Below are positions 35,582-43,040 of a stretch of DNA of 64,000 bases, one piece after another. The DNA is taken from the NCBI RefSeq assembly GCF_000422465.1, contig NZ_KE383844.1, forward strand, positions 495,070 through 559,069. The letters are read 5' to 3'. This DNA comes from Paenibacillus harenae DSM 16969. Lineage in GTDB: Bacteria > Bacillota > Bacilli > Paenibacillales > Paenibacillaceae. The notes beneath the pieces are model-generated. The model was given only the letters and a program-made list of their open reading frames with translations, was not told the origin of the DNA and ran no database searches. Both the position numbers and the translations under genes were made by a program. Every line of letters starts with the position of its first letter. Within the stretch, counting starts at the first letter, position 1.

Positions 35582-35651
35582 AACCAATTCGCTTTCAACA
35601 ATAAATTAGCATACAAAAAGTGGAATGTAAACATAAAAATATTAATTGGTT
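35582..35651. promoter_or_regulatory. Inverted AACCAATT/AATTGGTT pair flanking the AraN-like promoter
   Basis: AACCAATT (35582-35589) and AATTGGTT (35644-35651) face each other on either side of the predicted promoter. They are candidate operator half-sites for the divergent ArsR-type regulator. The remainder of 35420-35830 is AT-rich with no gene. Confidence 0.4.
35603..35631 (-). promoter_or_regulatory. Sigma-A promoter of the AraN-like operon
   Basis: TTTACA (35626-35631), 17-bp spacer, TAATTT (35603-35608) on the minus strand, about 185 bp before the start codon. Confidence 0.6.
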
Positions 35652-35830
35652 AACAAAACCCTAAACTAAAATAATCAGGCCAAAATCGCGTAATTACGAC
35701 GTAATACGCTTCCAGTGTGTACAAGCAAAGCAACCATGTAGTAATATGTTGAAAGAGAGCGCCACAATTCGTTTATTAATTCATATTTATATAAAACAAA
35801 TCAAATAGGGATAAGAGAGGGTTTGGTTAC

Positions 35831-36748
35831 ATGATCTACATCAAGGATTTGATGGGCGGAATTAGCATATTTAAAGCGTTAAGTTCTGAAATAAGGATTC
35901 AAATCCTTGAATTGCTCGCAGATAACCAATCCCTGAATATGAACGACCTCGCGAATAAACTGAACTTAAGCAACGGCGCCGTAACCATGCATATCAAGAA
36001 GTTAGAAGAAAGCGGCTTGATCGCAATCAATACAACGGTCGGCAAGCATGGCATCCAGAAGCTGTGTTATTTGAATAAAGACAAGCTCATGATCGACATA
36101 CGGAAAAAAGAGGCGGATAATCTATACGAGGTTGATCTGCAAATCGGCCACTACAGCAATTACCAGGCCGCTCCGACATGCGGATTGGCGACTAAAGACA
36201 GCATTATCGGAGATTTTGACGATCCAAGATATTTCGCCGACCCGCAGCGGATCGATTCGGAAATCATTTGGCTGGCCGAAGGCTTTCTGGAATACCGGAT
36301 CCCCAATTACTTGAAGCCCAATCAAACCTTCCGCGAAATTCAATTTTCCATGGAGATCGGCTCGGAGGCGCCGGGCTACTGCGACAACTACCCGTCGGAT
36401 ATTTATTTCTACATCAACGGAATTGAAATCGGCTGCTGGACAAGCCCCGGGGATTTCGGCGATGCCAGGGGAACCTTCAACCCCGATTGGTGGCCTCCTC
36501 ATCTGAACCAATACGGAATGCTGAAGCTGATACGCGTTAACCATGAAGGCAGCTTTATTGACGGATGCCGGATTTCGGATGTGACGATTGACCAAATCGA
36601 TCTAAACTACAAGAGTGAATTGACCTTCCGCATCGCCGTCACGGATAAATCCGTTAACAAACGGGGGCTGACGATCTTCGGCAAGCATTTCGGCAACTAC
36701 AGCCAGGATCTGCTGGCCCGCGTTCTCTATGACGTTAACCATGAGTAA
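35831..36748 (+). CDS. ArsR-type winged-helix regulator with C-terminal beta-rich sensor domain
   Basis: 305 residues. The first 90 form an ArsR/SmtB-like winged helix: ISIFKALSSEIRIQILELL, then MNDLANKLNLSNGAVTMHIK. ArsR repressors are normally about 100-120 residues; here a further 200 follow, rich in aromatic residues and predicted beta strands (FREIQFSMEIGSEAPGY, NPDWWPPHLNQYG, LTFRIAVTD), like a jelly-roll sugar-binding module. No metal-site Cys motif is present in the HTH. It is divergent from the AraN-like operon and is its likely sugar-responsive regulator. I do not know a characterised member. Confidence 0.83.
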   Translation: MIYIKDLMGGISIFKALSSEIRIQILELLADNQSLNMNDLANKLNLSNGAVTMHIKKLEESGLIAINTTVGKHGIQKLCYLNKDKLMIDIRKKEADNLYEVDLQIGHYSNYQAAPTCGLATKDSIIGDFDDPRYFADPQRIDSEIIWLAEGFLEYRIPNYLKPNQTFREIQFSMEIGSEAPGYCDNYPSDIYFYINGIEIGCWTSPGDFGDARGTFNPDWWPPHLNQYGMLKLIRVNHEGSFIDGCRISDVTIDQIDLNYKSELTFRIAVTDKSVNKRGLTIFGKHFGNYSQDLLARVLYDVNHE

Positions 36749-36757
36749 AGTTAGGAA

Positions 36758-36806
36758 TCAAGGAAAGGGATGTCTATCACAACCGTGATAACATCCCTTT
36801 CCTTGA
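36758..36806 (+). terminator. Long hairpin terminator after the ArsR-type gene
   Basis: TCAAGGAAAGGGATGT (36758-36773) and ACATCCCTTTCCTTGA (36791-36806) pair perfectly, and TATCAC/GTGATA pair inside around AACC: about 22 bp with one bulged C. The T-run is short. Confidence 0.8.
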
Positions 36807-36918
36807 TTTCGAGCCGACTCTGCCAACCTCTTCTTCTAAATATCAAAATCTTCCTCGTCACGTCTGCTGCCGGCCCGCTCTTCCGGCGAAAGCAGTCGCA
36901 AGCCGCTTCATCTCTCAT

Positions 36919-36965
36919 ATGTAAAAAATACTTTACATAATGAATGGTTTAGGTTACATTATGTA
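36919..36965 (+). promoter_or_regulatory. Promoter with overlapping operator for the membrane protein/Xre operon
   Basis: TTTACA (36932-36937) and TACATT (36955-36960) have a 17-bp spacer. TACATAATG (36934-36942) and CATTATGTA (36957-36965) are perfect inverted repeats that cover both promoter elements, and ATGTAAA/TTTACAT (36919-36925/36932-36938) is a second dyad. This suggests tight autorepression, probably by the Xre-type protein encoded downstream. Confidence 0.6.
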
Positions 36966-37014
36966 TATCAAACTTGACTGGAAAGTAAAGGATATTCTAT
37001 AGGAGGAGTCAAAC

Positions 37015-37461
37015 ATGTCCTACCAAGAAAAGAAGAACATCGTGTCTTTGATCAGCAGCTTACTGATTTTTGGAATTTATAGCTTCTATGTGTTTCAAAA
37101 GTACCAAGACAGGAGCCTGGATCAGACGGATGCCTTCAGCTTCTGGGGAGCCTTCATTCTCATCTTGATCCCGGTGACGATCGCGGCCAAAATCATTATT
37201 TCTATCGCATTCAGCATTTTCTACAACGTAACGACGAATGAAAAAGAACCTTCGTTCGCCGATGAGCTCGACAAGTTAATTGCATTAAAAGCTACCAGGA
37301 ATTCTCATTATGGATTTGTGTTCGGCTTTCTTCTGGCGATGGGATCGCTGGTCTTGCATATGCAGCCCTCCGTGATGTTCATCATCCTTATTTGCTCAGG
37401 GCTCGCGTCAGAAATCGTCGGCGTTGTCTCGCAGCTTTATTATTACCGGAAAGGAGTCTAA
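37015..37461 (+). CDS. Four-helix membrane protein paired with an Xre regulator
   Basis: 148 residues with four predicted membrane helices (about 10-28, 42-68, 98-115, 119-140) and a charged loop (NEKEPSFADELDKLIALKA). I do not recognise a function. The DELDxLIxxKAxR motif in the loop is typical of small DUF2178-like membrane proteins that are co-encoded with a 70-residue Cro-type protein in many Firmicutes. AGGAGG precedes the start. Its stop is 1 bp before the Xre start. Confidence 0.85.
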   Translation: MSYQEKKNIVSLISSLLIFGIYSFYVFQKYQDRSLDQTDAFSFWGAFILILIPVTIAAKIIISIAFSIFYNVTTNEKEPSFADELDKLIALKATRNSHYGFVFGFLLAMGSLVLHMQPSVMFIILICSGLASEIVGVVSQLYYYRKGV

Positions 37462-37462
37462 G

Positions 37463-37681
37463 ATGGGCAAAAGTCTTATTGGCAATAACGTACGGAAATT
37501 ACGGTTTAACCACAATGAAATGACTCAGCAGCAGTTGGCGGATCAAGTAGGGGTAACGCGGCAAACCATCGTGACCATTGAAAAGGGAAACTACTCCCCC
37601 TCTCTGGAGCTCGCCTTTCGCATTGCACGAGTCTTTGGCTTGCCGCTTGAGGACGTTTTTTTCTTGGAGGATCACCAATAA
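37463..37681 (+). CDS. Xre-family (Cro/YozG-like) small regulator
   Basis: 72 residues, essentially one HTH: NNVRKLRFNHNEMTQQQLAD, then QVGVTRQTIVTIEKGNYSPS and EDVFFLED at the end. Start ATG 37463 follows AAAGGAG, which lies within the end of the membrane-protein gene. Such partners usually repress the pair and modulate the membrane protein. The operator at 36919-36965 is the likely target. Confidence 0.92.
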   Translation: MGKSLIGNNVRKLRFNHNEMTQQQLADQVGVTRQTIVTIEKGNYSPSLELAFRIARVFGLPLEDVFFLEDHQ

Positions 37682-37700
37682 CCGGTTGGGAGGAATGTGA

Positions 37701-38696
37701 ATGAAAGCGATCGTATGCACAAAATACGGCACACCGGACGTTCTTCAGTTACAAGAGGCAGCCATGCCTATTCCAAGGGACAATGAAGTTCGAATTAAAA
37801 TCTATGCCGCAACCGTAACGCCGGCGGACTGCTCCTTCCGGAGTGCCGATCCTTTTATAGTCAGATTGGTTTACGGTCTCATCCGGCCCAAAAATAATAT
37901 TTTAGGGGTTGAGCTGGCCGGGGAAATTGAATCAGCCGGCAAAGACGTGACAGGCTTCAAAGCGGGCGACCGGGTTTTCGGAATAAGCCCGGCCAGCTTT
38001 GGCGCTCATGCCGAATACAAATGTCTGCCGGAAGACGCCCCTTTGGCCGTCATACCGGCCAACGCGACCTATGAAGAAGCGGCCGGCCTTTGTGACGGAG
38101 CGCTAACCGCATTAGTTTTCCTCAGGGACACTGCCAATATCCAGCGCGGACAGAAGGTTCTTATCTATGGCGCTTCCGGATCGGTAGGCATTTATTCGGT
38201 ACAGCTCGCCAACTATTTTGGAGCCGAAGTTACCGGGGTATGCAGTTCCGCGAATATCGAATTGGTGAAGGCTATGGGAGCCGATAAAGCGATCGATTAC
38301 ACCAAAGCGGACTTCACCAAAAACGGCGAGACGTACGACATTATTTTGGATGCGGTAGGCAAGCGATCCTTTTCGAATTGTAAAGGCTCGCTAAAGCAAA
38401 GCGGGGTCTATCTTACGACGGTCCCTACACTGGGGATCATGCTTCACATGTTCAGGACTTCAAAGACCGGCGGCAAAAAAGCAAGGTTCACCGCCTCGGG
38501 CTTAAAACAAAATAAGGAAAATCTCAATTTCCTACGAGAGTTGTTTGAGACGGGAAAAATAAAAGCGGTCATCGATAGACGCTATTCGCTGGATCAAATC
38601 GCCGAGGCCCACCGCTATGTTGAAACTGGGCGCAAAAAAGGGAATGTCGTGATCACCGTGGGCCGAAACTTGGCCACGCAAATTACACGCATTTGA
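37701..38696 (+). CDS. Zinc-independent MDR-family NAD(P)-dependent oxidoreductase
   Basis: 331 residues. A GroES-like domain (MKAIVCTKYGTPDVLQLQE) is followed by a Rossmann domain with YGASGSVGIYSVQLA (about 150-165) and GADKAIDYTKADF. The catalytic zinc Cys of alcohol dehydrogenases and the structural Cys cluster are absent, so it belongs to the quinone-oxidoreductase-like branch of medium-chain reductases. It begins 19 bp after the Xre gene with GGGAGG upstream and is probably in the same operon. Confidence 0.9.
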   Translation: MKAIVCTKYGTPDVLQLQEAAMPIPRDNEVRIKIYAATVTPADCSFRSADPFIVRLVYGLIRPKNNILGVELAGEIESAGKDVTGFKAGDRVFGISPASFGAHAEYKCLPEDAPLAVIPANATYEEAAGLCDGALTALVFLRDTANIQRGQKVLIYGASGSVGIYSVQLANYFGAEVTGVCSSANIELVKAMGADKAIDYTKADFTKNGETYDIILDAVGKRSFSNCKGSLKQSGVYLTTVPTLGIMLHMFRTSKTGGKKARFTASGLKQNKENLNFLRELFETGKIKAVIDRRYSLDQIAEAHRYVETGRKKGNVVITVGRNLATQITRI

Positions 38697-38781
38697 TCAT
38701 ACCCGTTTTCCTCCAAGTAATCTCGCGTTGTATCGTTACGCTAAAGATGAATGAGGCATCTGTTTAAATGTTTGAATGAAA

Positions 38782-39180
38782 TTAAGAATTCATGTCTTTG
38801 AAATACTGATATAGATCATCTGGATTTGATGTTCTGAATATGACTTCTTCTTTTTGAAATAAAAGAATTTGAGGATAACTATCAAGCTTTAATATTTTGT
38901 CGTAGTCATATTTCTCTTTATCTCTGGTATCTATAAATGAGACGTTAGTTATGCCATCCTCTTTTAAAAATTGGTTATTGATCTCATTTATTTTTTCATT
39001 GACCTTTTTTTGAAAATTTTCATCTAGGGTTACATTACTAAATACATGTACAGAGTAGTCGCCTGTTTGGTTTTCTACTAATTCCTTTATCGCATCCTTT
39101 TCCGAACCATTTTCCAAATTACTCGTACAACCAACAACTATAAATAAAGCAATAACCATAACAATCCATAAATGTTTCAA
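38782..39180 (-). CDS. Small lipoprotein of unknown function
   Basis: 132 residues from a TTG start with GGAGG 9 nt upstream. The N-terminus has a hydrophobic core and lipobox VVGC with Cys18, then an acidic and Lys-rich mature part. The region TNVSFIDTRDKEKYDYDKIL and SYPQILLFQKEEVIFRTSNP has a thioredoxin-like alpha/beta look (a cis-Pro-type YPQI followed by a beta strand), but there is no CxxC. Base composition is clearly more AT-rich than neighbouring genes, which may point to transfer. I do not recognise the family. Confidence 0.75.
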   Translation of the reverse strand: MKHLWIVMVIALFIVVGCTSNLENGSEKDAIKELVENQTGDYSVHVFSNVTLDENFQKKVNEKINEINNQFLKEDGITNVSFIDTRDKEKYDYDKILKLDSYPQILLFQKEEVIFRTSNPDDLYQYFKDMNS

Positions 39181-39208
39181 AATTCATACCCTCCTTTTAA
39201 TTACGAAG

Positions 39209-39232
39209 AGATTGGTTAGTATCAACCAATCT
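39209..39232. promoter_or_regulatory. Inverted repeat in the leader of the small lipoprotein gene
   Basis: AGATTGGTT (39209-39217) and AACCAATCT (39224-39232) form a perfect 9-bp dyad with a 6-nt loop, about 30 bp before the TTG start: an operator or leader hairpin. Confidence 0.5.
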
Positions 39233-39530
39233 GAGGAGTCTTTGTAATAATGAAATCGCCATTAGCATTTTCTTTTTATCGTAGCCAAGTTTTATTTTAG
39301 TGATCTTTGCTCCATTGTCAACGTATTACCAATTACCAGAACGGTTATCCTCATGGTTATGATCGATCCAAATTTCTTAAAGAGTCCAAGTTCTAACCAT
39401 TAACAGGAGTTTGAAAAGCTAATCGAAGGTTTGATCGTGCTCTCCATTTCTGGTGCCGGGAGCTGCTCGAAATAATGAATCTGCCGGCCTTCTTTGTATA
39501 TAACGCCTGCCTTCTTGCGAAGCAGACTCC
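39233..39530. other. Intergenic region without recognised feature
   Basis: AT-rich at the left, with no open frame carrying a ribosome site. I see no terminator for the convergent or co-directed neighbours. It presumably holds the lipoprotein promoter. Confidence 0.5.
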
Positions 39531-40358
39531 CTACTTATGATGTCCGCGAGGCTTCTTCCCGCTCCAGCGCTCGTCGACCTTCTCACTGGCCGCTTGGTAC
39601 CGGGTATCCACGCTCAGCCGGTATTGGTTCGTCGTGTTTTCGAGCGAGCAATGCATCAGGAACATACCGAAGATAAGGACGTCGCCGGCCTCGTATTCCG
39701 TCGTCGCCCACTTCCCGCCGAACCGTTCGGTTACGATAAGCGGATCGTCGGTATAATGCCCGATTCCGGCGTCGCGGTCCGAATCCTTGGAGCCGTACGA
39801 CTGCTTCAGCTCTTCAAAGTTATGGGAGTCCAGACAAATCGCCAGCCCTCCCATTGCGTAGTCAATATCCCCAAGCGGAGACCAGACGGTATAAAGGTTA
39901 TGCGTGCCCCTGCCCATGTAAACGATGTCGTAATGCGCGCCGGTGAAGTCTCCCCGTCCGACCGCCCGAAGCCACTTGTAATGATAAGTGAGCGATCGTT
40001 CCTCAAACAGCGCATCGAAGAAGCCCATGATGCGGTCGCCGTTCAGCACGCTGAGCAGCTCCGGCAAATCCTCGTTCGTCCCGCCCATAAAGATCGTGCG
40101 GCTGCCGCCCGCCATAACGCCTTCCTCCAGCAGCGTATCCCGCTCCAGCTTGCCCAACCGGTCCATCTTCTTCAGGATACTCCTGCGCGCCAGCAGCACC
40201 TGCTCCCGGTCATGAAAGCCCCGAAGCAGCAAATAACCGTCCTCCTTCAGCCTGTCACGCAGCGCGTCTATGTCGTGCAGCAGCTCATTCGAGCTTCTTA
40301 GTTCCGTTAAATGCGGCCCGCCCAGCTCCAATTCCCGGCTTCCTACTTTAACCATCAT
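39531..40358 (-). CDS. Phytanoyl-CoA dioxygenase (PhyH)-family protein
   Basis: 275 residues. Fe(II)/2-oxoglutarate dioxygenase of the PhyH type: the facial triad is visible as His142 and Asp144 in GAHYDIVYM and a distal His236 in FLMHCSLENT, with Arg247 (NQYRLSVDTRYQ) to bind 2-oxoglutarate. Such enzymes hydroxylate small metabolites, for example ectoine in EctD or various secondary metabolites; substrate unknown here. ATG 40358 has GGAGGA 9 nt upstream. It is divergent from an AraC-family gene, which probably controls it. Confidence 0.9.
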   Translation of the reverse strand: MMVKVGSRELELGGPHLTELRSSNELLHDIDALRDRLKEDGYLLLRGFHDREQVLLARRSILKKMDRLGKLERDTLLEEGVMAGGSRTIFMGGTNEDLPELLSVLNGDRIMGFFDALFEERSLTYHYKWLRAVGRGDFTGAHYDIVYMGRGTHNLYTVWSPLGDIDYAMGGLAICLDSHNFEELKQSYGSKDSDRDAGIGHYTDDPLIVTERFGGKWATTEYEAGDVLIFGMFLMHCSLENTTNQYRLSVDTRYQAASEKVDERWSGKKPRGHHK

Positions 40359-40439
40359 TTGCAACACTCCTCCGTTCAGATAGCTTTATTGTAGGAGGCC
40401 GCCCCTCTTCAAGCCATGGAGCACCGTCTGTGAATCATG

Positions 40440-40476
40440 TATAATCGTACGTAAATAACTAACGATTGCGATTATA
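40440..40476. promoter_or_regulatory. Dyad between the PhyH and AraC genes
   Basis: TATAATCG (40440-40447) and CGATTATA (40469-40476) are a perfect 8-bp inverted pair with 21 bp between, and AATCGT/ACGATT nest inside. They may be AraC-type half-sites or overlapping divergent -10 elements. Confidence 0.4.
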
Positions 40477-40527
40477 TCACAAGGAATCATGTAAAATAGA
40501 ACGAATCCGCATAAGGAGAGACTCACC

Positions 40528-41343
40528 GTGGATATGAAGCCCTATATGGATATTCCCTATACGCTTGAAGGAAATCACGAGCTCCCAGACTGCCGCTTCC
40601 GGTCCATCTGGAAGGTGCAGGCCAATGACGCTTATCAAGTCGTCAAGCCGGACGGCTTCTCGTTCCCCGGATTATTTATGACCTGCGGCGGGAAAGGCCT
40701 GTTCACCCAATCGGAGAAGCAAGCCCAGCTCGTCTCCTGCACGTTTCTTATCGCGGAAGAGACTGCCCCATGCTCGTACGGCTGCCATGGAGGCCACTGG
40801 GATTTTTATTTTATCGAGTTCAGCGGACTCGGCATGGCGCGCCAACTGAATCTTCCGATCGGGCACGCGGTGACGACGGCCAAAATGCCCGAGGCTGTCC
40901 AGCTTTGCGAACGGCTCATCGACGGGCTCATCCTGCAGCCGGCAGGCTACGGCTATGCCGCGCATCTTATTCTTCAGGAGCTACTGCTCCTGTTTGCACG
41001 CGATCAGGCCGCCATTCCGTCCGCCCGCTTCCCTGAGCTGGATGAGGCGCTCTACCGGATGCACAAACATATCGGCGTTCCTTTTCGGGTAGAAGACTTC
41101 ATTCGCGGCACGGGCTTATCGCGCACCGTTTTTTTCGAGCGGTTCCGCGCCATGACCGGCATGCCGCCCAGCCGCTATATGCTTGAGCTTAAGCTGGCCT
41201 CCGCCAAGGCTTCGCTCGAGACAACGAATGTATCGGTGAAGGAAATCGCCGCCTCGCTGAGCTTCTACGACGAATTCCATTTCTCCAAAGCCTTCAAGCA
41301 GCGGTACGGCGTATCTCCTCGTGCTTTTCGCGATAAGCGCTAG
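40528..41343 (+). CDS. AraC-family transcriptional regulator
   Basis: 271 residues from a GTG start with AAGGAGAG 7 nt upstream. The N-terminal cupin-like effector domain (about 1-160) is followed by two HTH motifs in the last 100 residues: VEDFIRGTGLSRTVFFERFR and VKEIAASLSFYDEFHFSKAF, ending YGVSPRAFRDKR. This layout is common next to PhyH, glycosidase or sugar-isomerase genes in Paenibacillus. It most likely activates the divergent PhyH gene. Confidence 0.92.
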   Translation: MDMKPYMDIPYTLEGNHELPDCRFRSIWKVQANDAYQVVKPDGFSFPGLFMTCGGKGLFTQSEKQAQLVSCTFLIAEETAPCSYGCHGGHWDFYFIEFSGLGMARQLNLPIGHAVTTAKMPEAVQLCERLIDGLILQPAGYGYAAHLILQELLLLFARDQAAIPSARFPELDEALYRMHKHIGVPFRVEDFIRGTGLSRTVFFERFRAMTGMPPSRYMLELKLASAKASLETTNVSVKEIAASLSFYDEFHFSKAFKQRYGVSPRAFRDKR

Positions 41344-41437
41344 AGCGCTTAGAGAGGGGAAAATCGATTTTGGCACTGTCAGACCCGACTGTTCGCGAAA
41401 GATATAGCTAACATTCATGGAAGCCAGCTTAGTTGCC

Positions 41438-41493
41438 AAATTTGAAATTAAACGGTTGGAGTTGGTGCTGAATCAGGAGTTAATTTCAAATTT
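41438..41493. repeat. 14-bp inverted repeat after the AraC gene
   Basis: AAATTTGAAATTAA (41438-41451) and TTAATTTCAAATTT (41480-41493) are perfectly complementary with a 28-nt loop. Further GTTTC...GAAAC dyads follow to about 41560. The hairpin is AT-rich with no clear T-run, so it may be an intergenic repeat rather than a terminator. The 64-codon frame over this region lacks a ribosome site. Confidence 0.5.
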
Positions 41494-41616
41494 TGAAACT
41501 GGTCAACGAAATCCGGAGGTTTCTCTCGCGAATGAAGCGTTTAGTTTCAGTACTCGAAACTAATCGACTAGGTGCCTCATTGTAGTAAAGAATAGTTTCA
41601 GTTTTTGATATTACAA

Positions 41617-41663
41617 CAAAAAAGAACCCCAGCCCTGCTCTTAGAGCAGGTCCGAAGGGTCCC
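41617..41663 (-). terminator. Terminator of the two-component/importer cluster
   Basis: On the minus strand CCTGCTC/GAGCAGG with an outer GACCC/GGGTT extension is followed by TTCTTTTTTG. It lies about 200 bp beyond the response-regulator stop, past the tandem repeats. Confidence 0.82.
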
Positions 41664-41696
41664 TTCCAGCCTATCAGCAATCGTCTGCCGCCGCAT

Positions 41697-41891
41697 TCCG
41701 TTCGCGTTCGTTCCGCATTCAGTTCACCTTCGCGGGTGAGTCCGCCGCATTCCGTACGCGTTCGCGGGTGCTTTCAACCGCATTCAGTTCGCAGGCGCGT
41801 TCTGCCGCACTCAGTTCGTGGGTGCGTTCTGCCGCACTCAGTTCGCGGGTGCGTTCTGCCGCACTCAGTTCGCGTTCGCAGGTGCGTTCTG
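41697..41891. repeat. 27-bp tandem repeat (minisatellite) at the 3' end of the response-regulator gene
   Basis: Units of CCGCACTCAGTTCGCGGGTG plus CGTTCTG occur at 41778-41804, 41805-41831 and 41832-41858 with one to four changes, and 41859-41891 has a 6-bp insertion. Decayed units extend left to about 41697. The last unit holds the stop codon of the response-regulator gene and encodes its C-terminal NAPANAN, so the array runs across the coding boundary. 27 bp is a multiple of three, but the stop lies in the first unit read. Confidence 0.9.
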
Positions 41892-43040
41892 CCGGAACTC
41901 CGAAGGCGTGCAGCCGGCTTTCTTACGGAAAATTTGCGAGAAATGGCGGACGTCGGGATACCCGGTTTGCTCGGCGATCTCCCCGATCTTCAGCTCGGAG
42001 CCGCGAAGCAGCTCCATCGCCCGCTCAATGCGCAGATGAATGATATACTCCTTGAAACCCTGGCCCATCTTCAGCTTGAACAGCTGGCTGAAATACACCG
42101 GATTCAGGTACACGATGGACGCCACCTTCTCCAGCGACAGCTCGGAGGAGAAATGCGCATGAATATACTGCAGCGCCACCTCCACCGCCTTCTCTCCGCC
42201 GCTGGCATAATGATCGTACACCTGGGTGGCAGATGTCTTGCGCATCTGCCGGACTTCCCGCGGCACGGAAGCAAGATCGGTAATCCGCCCGGTATGCATC
42301 ACCTGAAACGGGATTTTCAAGTAGCGCTTCAGGTGTGCGCGCAGCCGCTCGATCAGCGCTCCAAGGCTGGCTCCCTCCCGCAGCGTAACGAGACCGAGCA
42401 GGCTCTTGGCGTCAAAGCTGGCCACAAAGCCTTGCCCTGCGTCGTCAATCAGCTCGGACAGCACATTCTCTACAATAAAGTGCTCCAGTCTCAGATCGGC
42501 GTCGCTGTCCAAGCGCAGCAGAATAAGATGAAAATGCGGGTGCTTGCCGACAAAAGGCGTCAGGTCAATCCCTCCAAGATCGAGATCGGCGGCCCATCGC
42601 GCAAATACGGCTTCCCGCAAAAAACGGAGGTTGCGCGTCAGCAGCTGCGACTCCTTGTTCCGCTCGTTCTCCTCGGCGATTTCCTCTCCCAGCTCCCTGA
42701 TTTTGTCGATCAGAATATCTTTCCCGATCGGCTTCAGCAAATAATCCTTGGCACCCAGCCGGAGCGCTTCCTTCGCGTAAGCAAATTCAGAATAGGCGGA
42801 GATCACGACCCACTTGATATGCGAATGACGCTTGCGCGTCAGCTCGATCAGCTTAAGCCCCGTCATGCCGGGCATGAGCACATCGGTCAGCACAAGGTCG
42901 ATTGACTCGTTCTTGAGCAGCTCGACCGCTTCCTCCGGAAGCTCGGCCATCCAAACCCGATGCTCCGGGAAATGATTGCGTATCGTCCGCTCAATGCCGC
43001 TTCGAATAACGCTTTCGTCGTCCACGACGAGAATATTCAA
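41865..43040 (-). CDS. Two-component response regulator, YesN type
   Basis: 391 residues from a TTG start with GGGGGAG upstream. The receiver domain (MNILVVDDES, phospho-acceptor Asp53 in LTDVLMPGMTG, Lys in LLKPIG) is followed by a middle region and an AraC-type double HTH at the C-terminus (LEKVASIVYLNPVYFSQLFK, and GEIAEQTGYPDVRHFSQIFR). YesN-type regulators activate the neighbouring sugar importer. The histidine kinase gene overlaps it by 4 bp upstream. The last seven residues (NAPANAN) come from the tandem repeat. Confidence 0.95.
   Translation of the reverse strand: MNILVVDDESVIRSGIERTIRNHFPEHRVWMAELPEEAVELLKNESIDLVLTDVLMPGMTGLKLIELTRKRHSHIKWVVISAYSEFAYAKEALRLGAKDYLLKPIGKDILIDKIRELGEEIAEENERNKESQLLTRNLRFLREAVFARWAADLDLGGIDLTPFVGKHPHFHLILLRLDSDADLRLEHFIVENVLSELIDDAGQGFVASFDAKSLLGLVTLREGASLGALIERLRAHLKRYLKIPFQVMHTGRITDLASVPREVRQMRKTSATQVYDHYASGGEKAVEVALQYIHAHFSSELSLEKVASIVYLNPVYFSQLFKLKMGQGFKEYIIHLRIERAMELLRGSELKIGEIAEQTGYPDVRHFSQIFRKKAGCTPSEFRQNAPANAN

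Noticed and set aside
41486..41680. 64-codon open frame on the minus strand
   Set aside because: It begins in AT-rich inverted repeats and ends inside a terminator; no ribosome site.
41697..41891. Possible CRISPR array
   Set aside because: Units are contiguous 27-bp tandem copies with no spacers between them and no cas genes nearby.
41736..42905. 389-codon plus-strand open frame
   Set aside because: It is antisense to the response-regulator gene and is opened by the tandem repeats; no ribosome site and no family resemblance.
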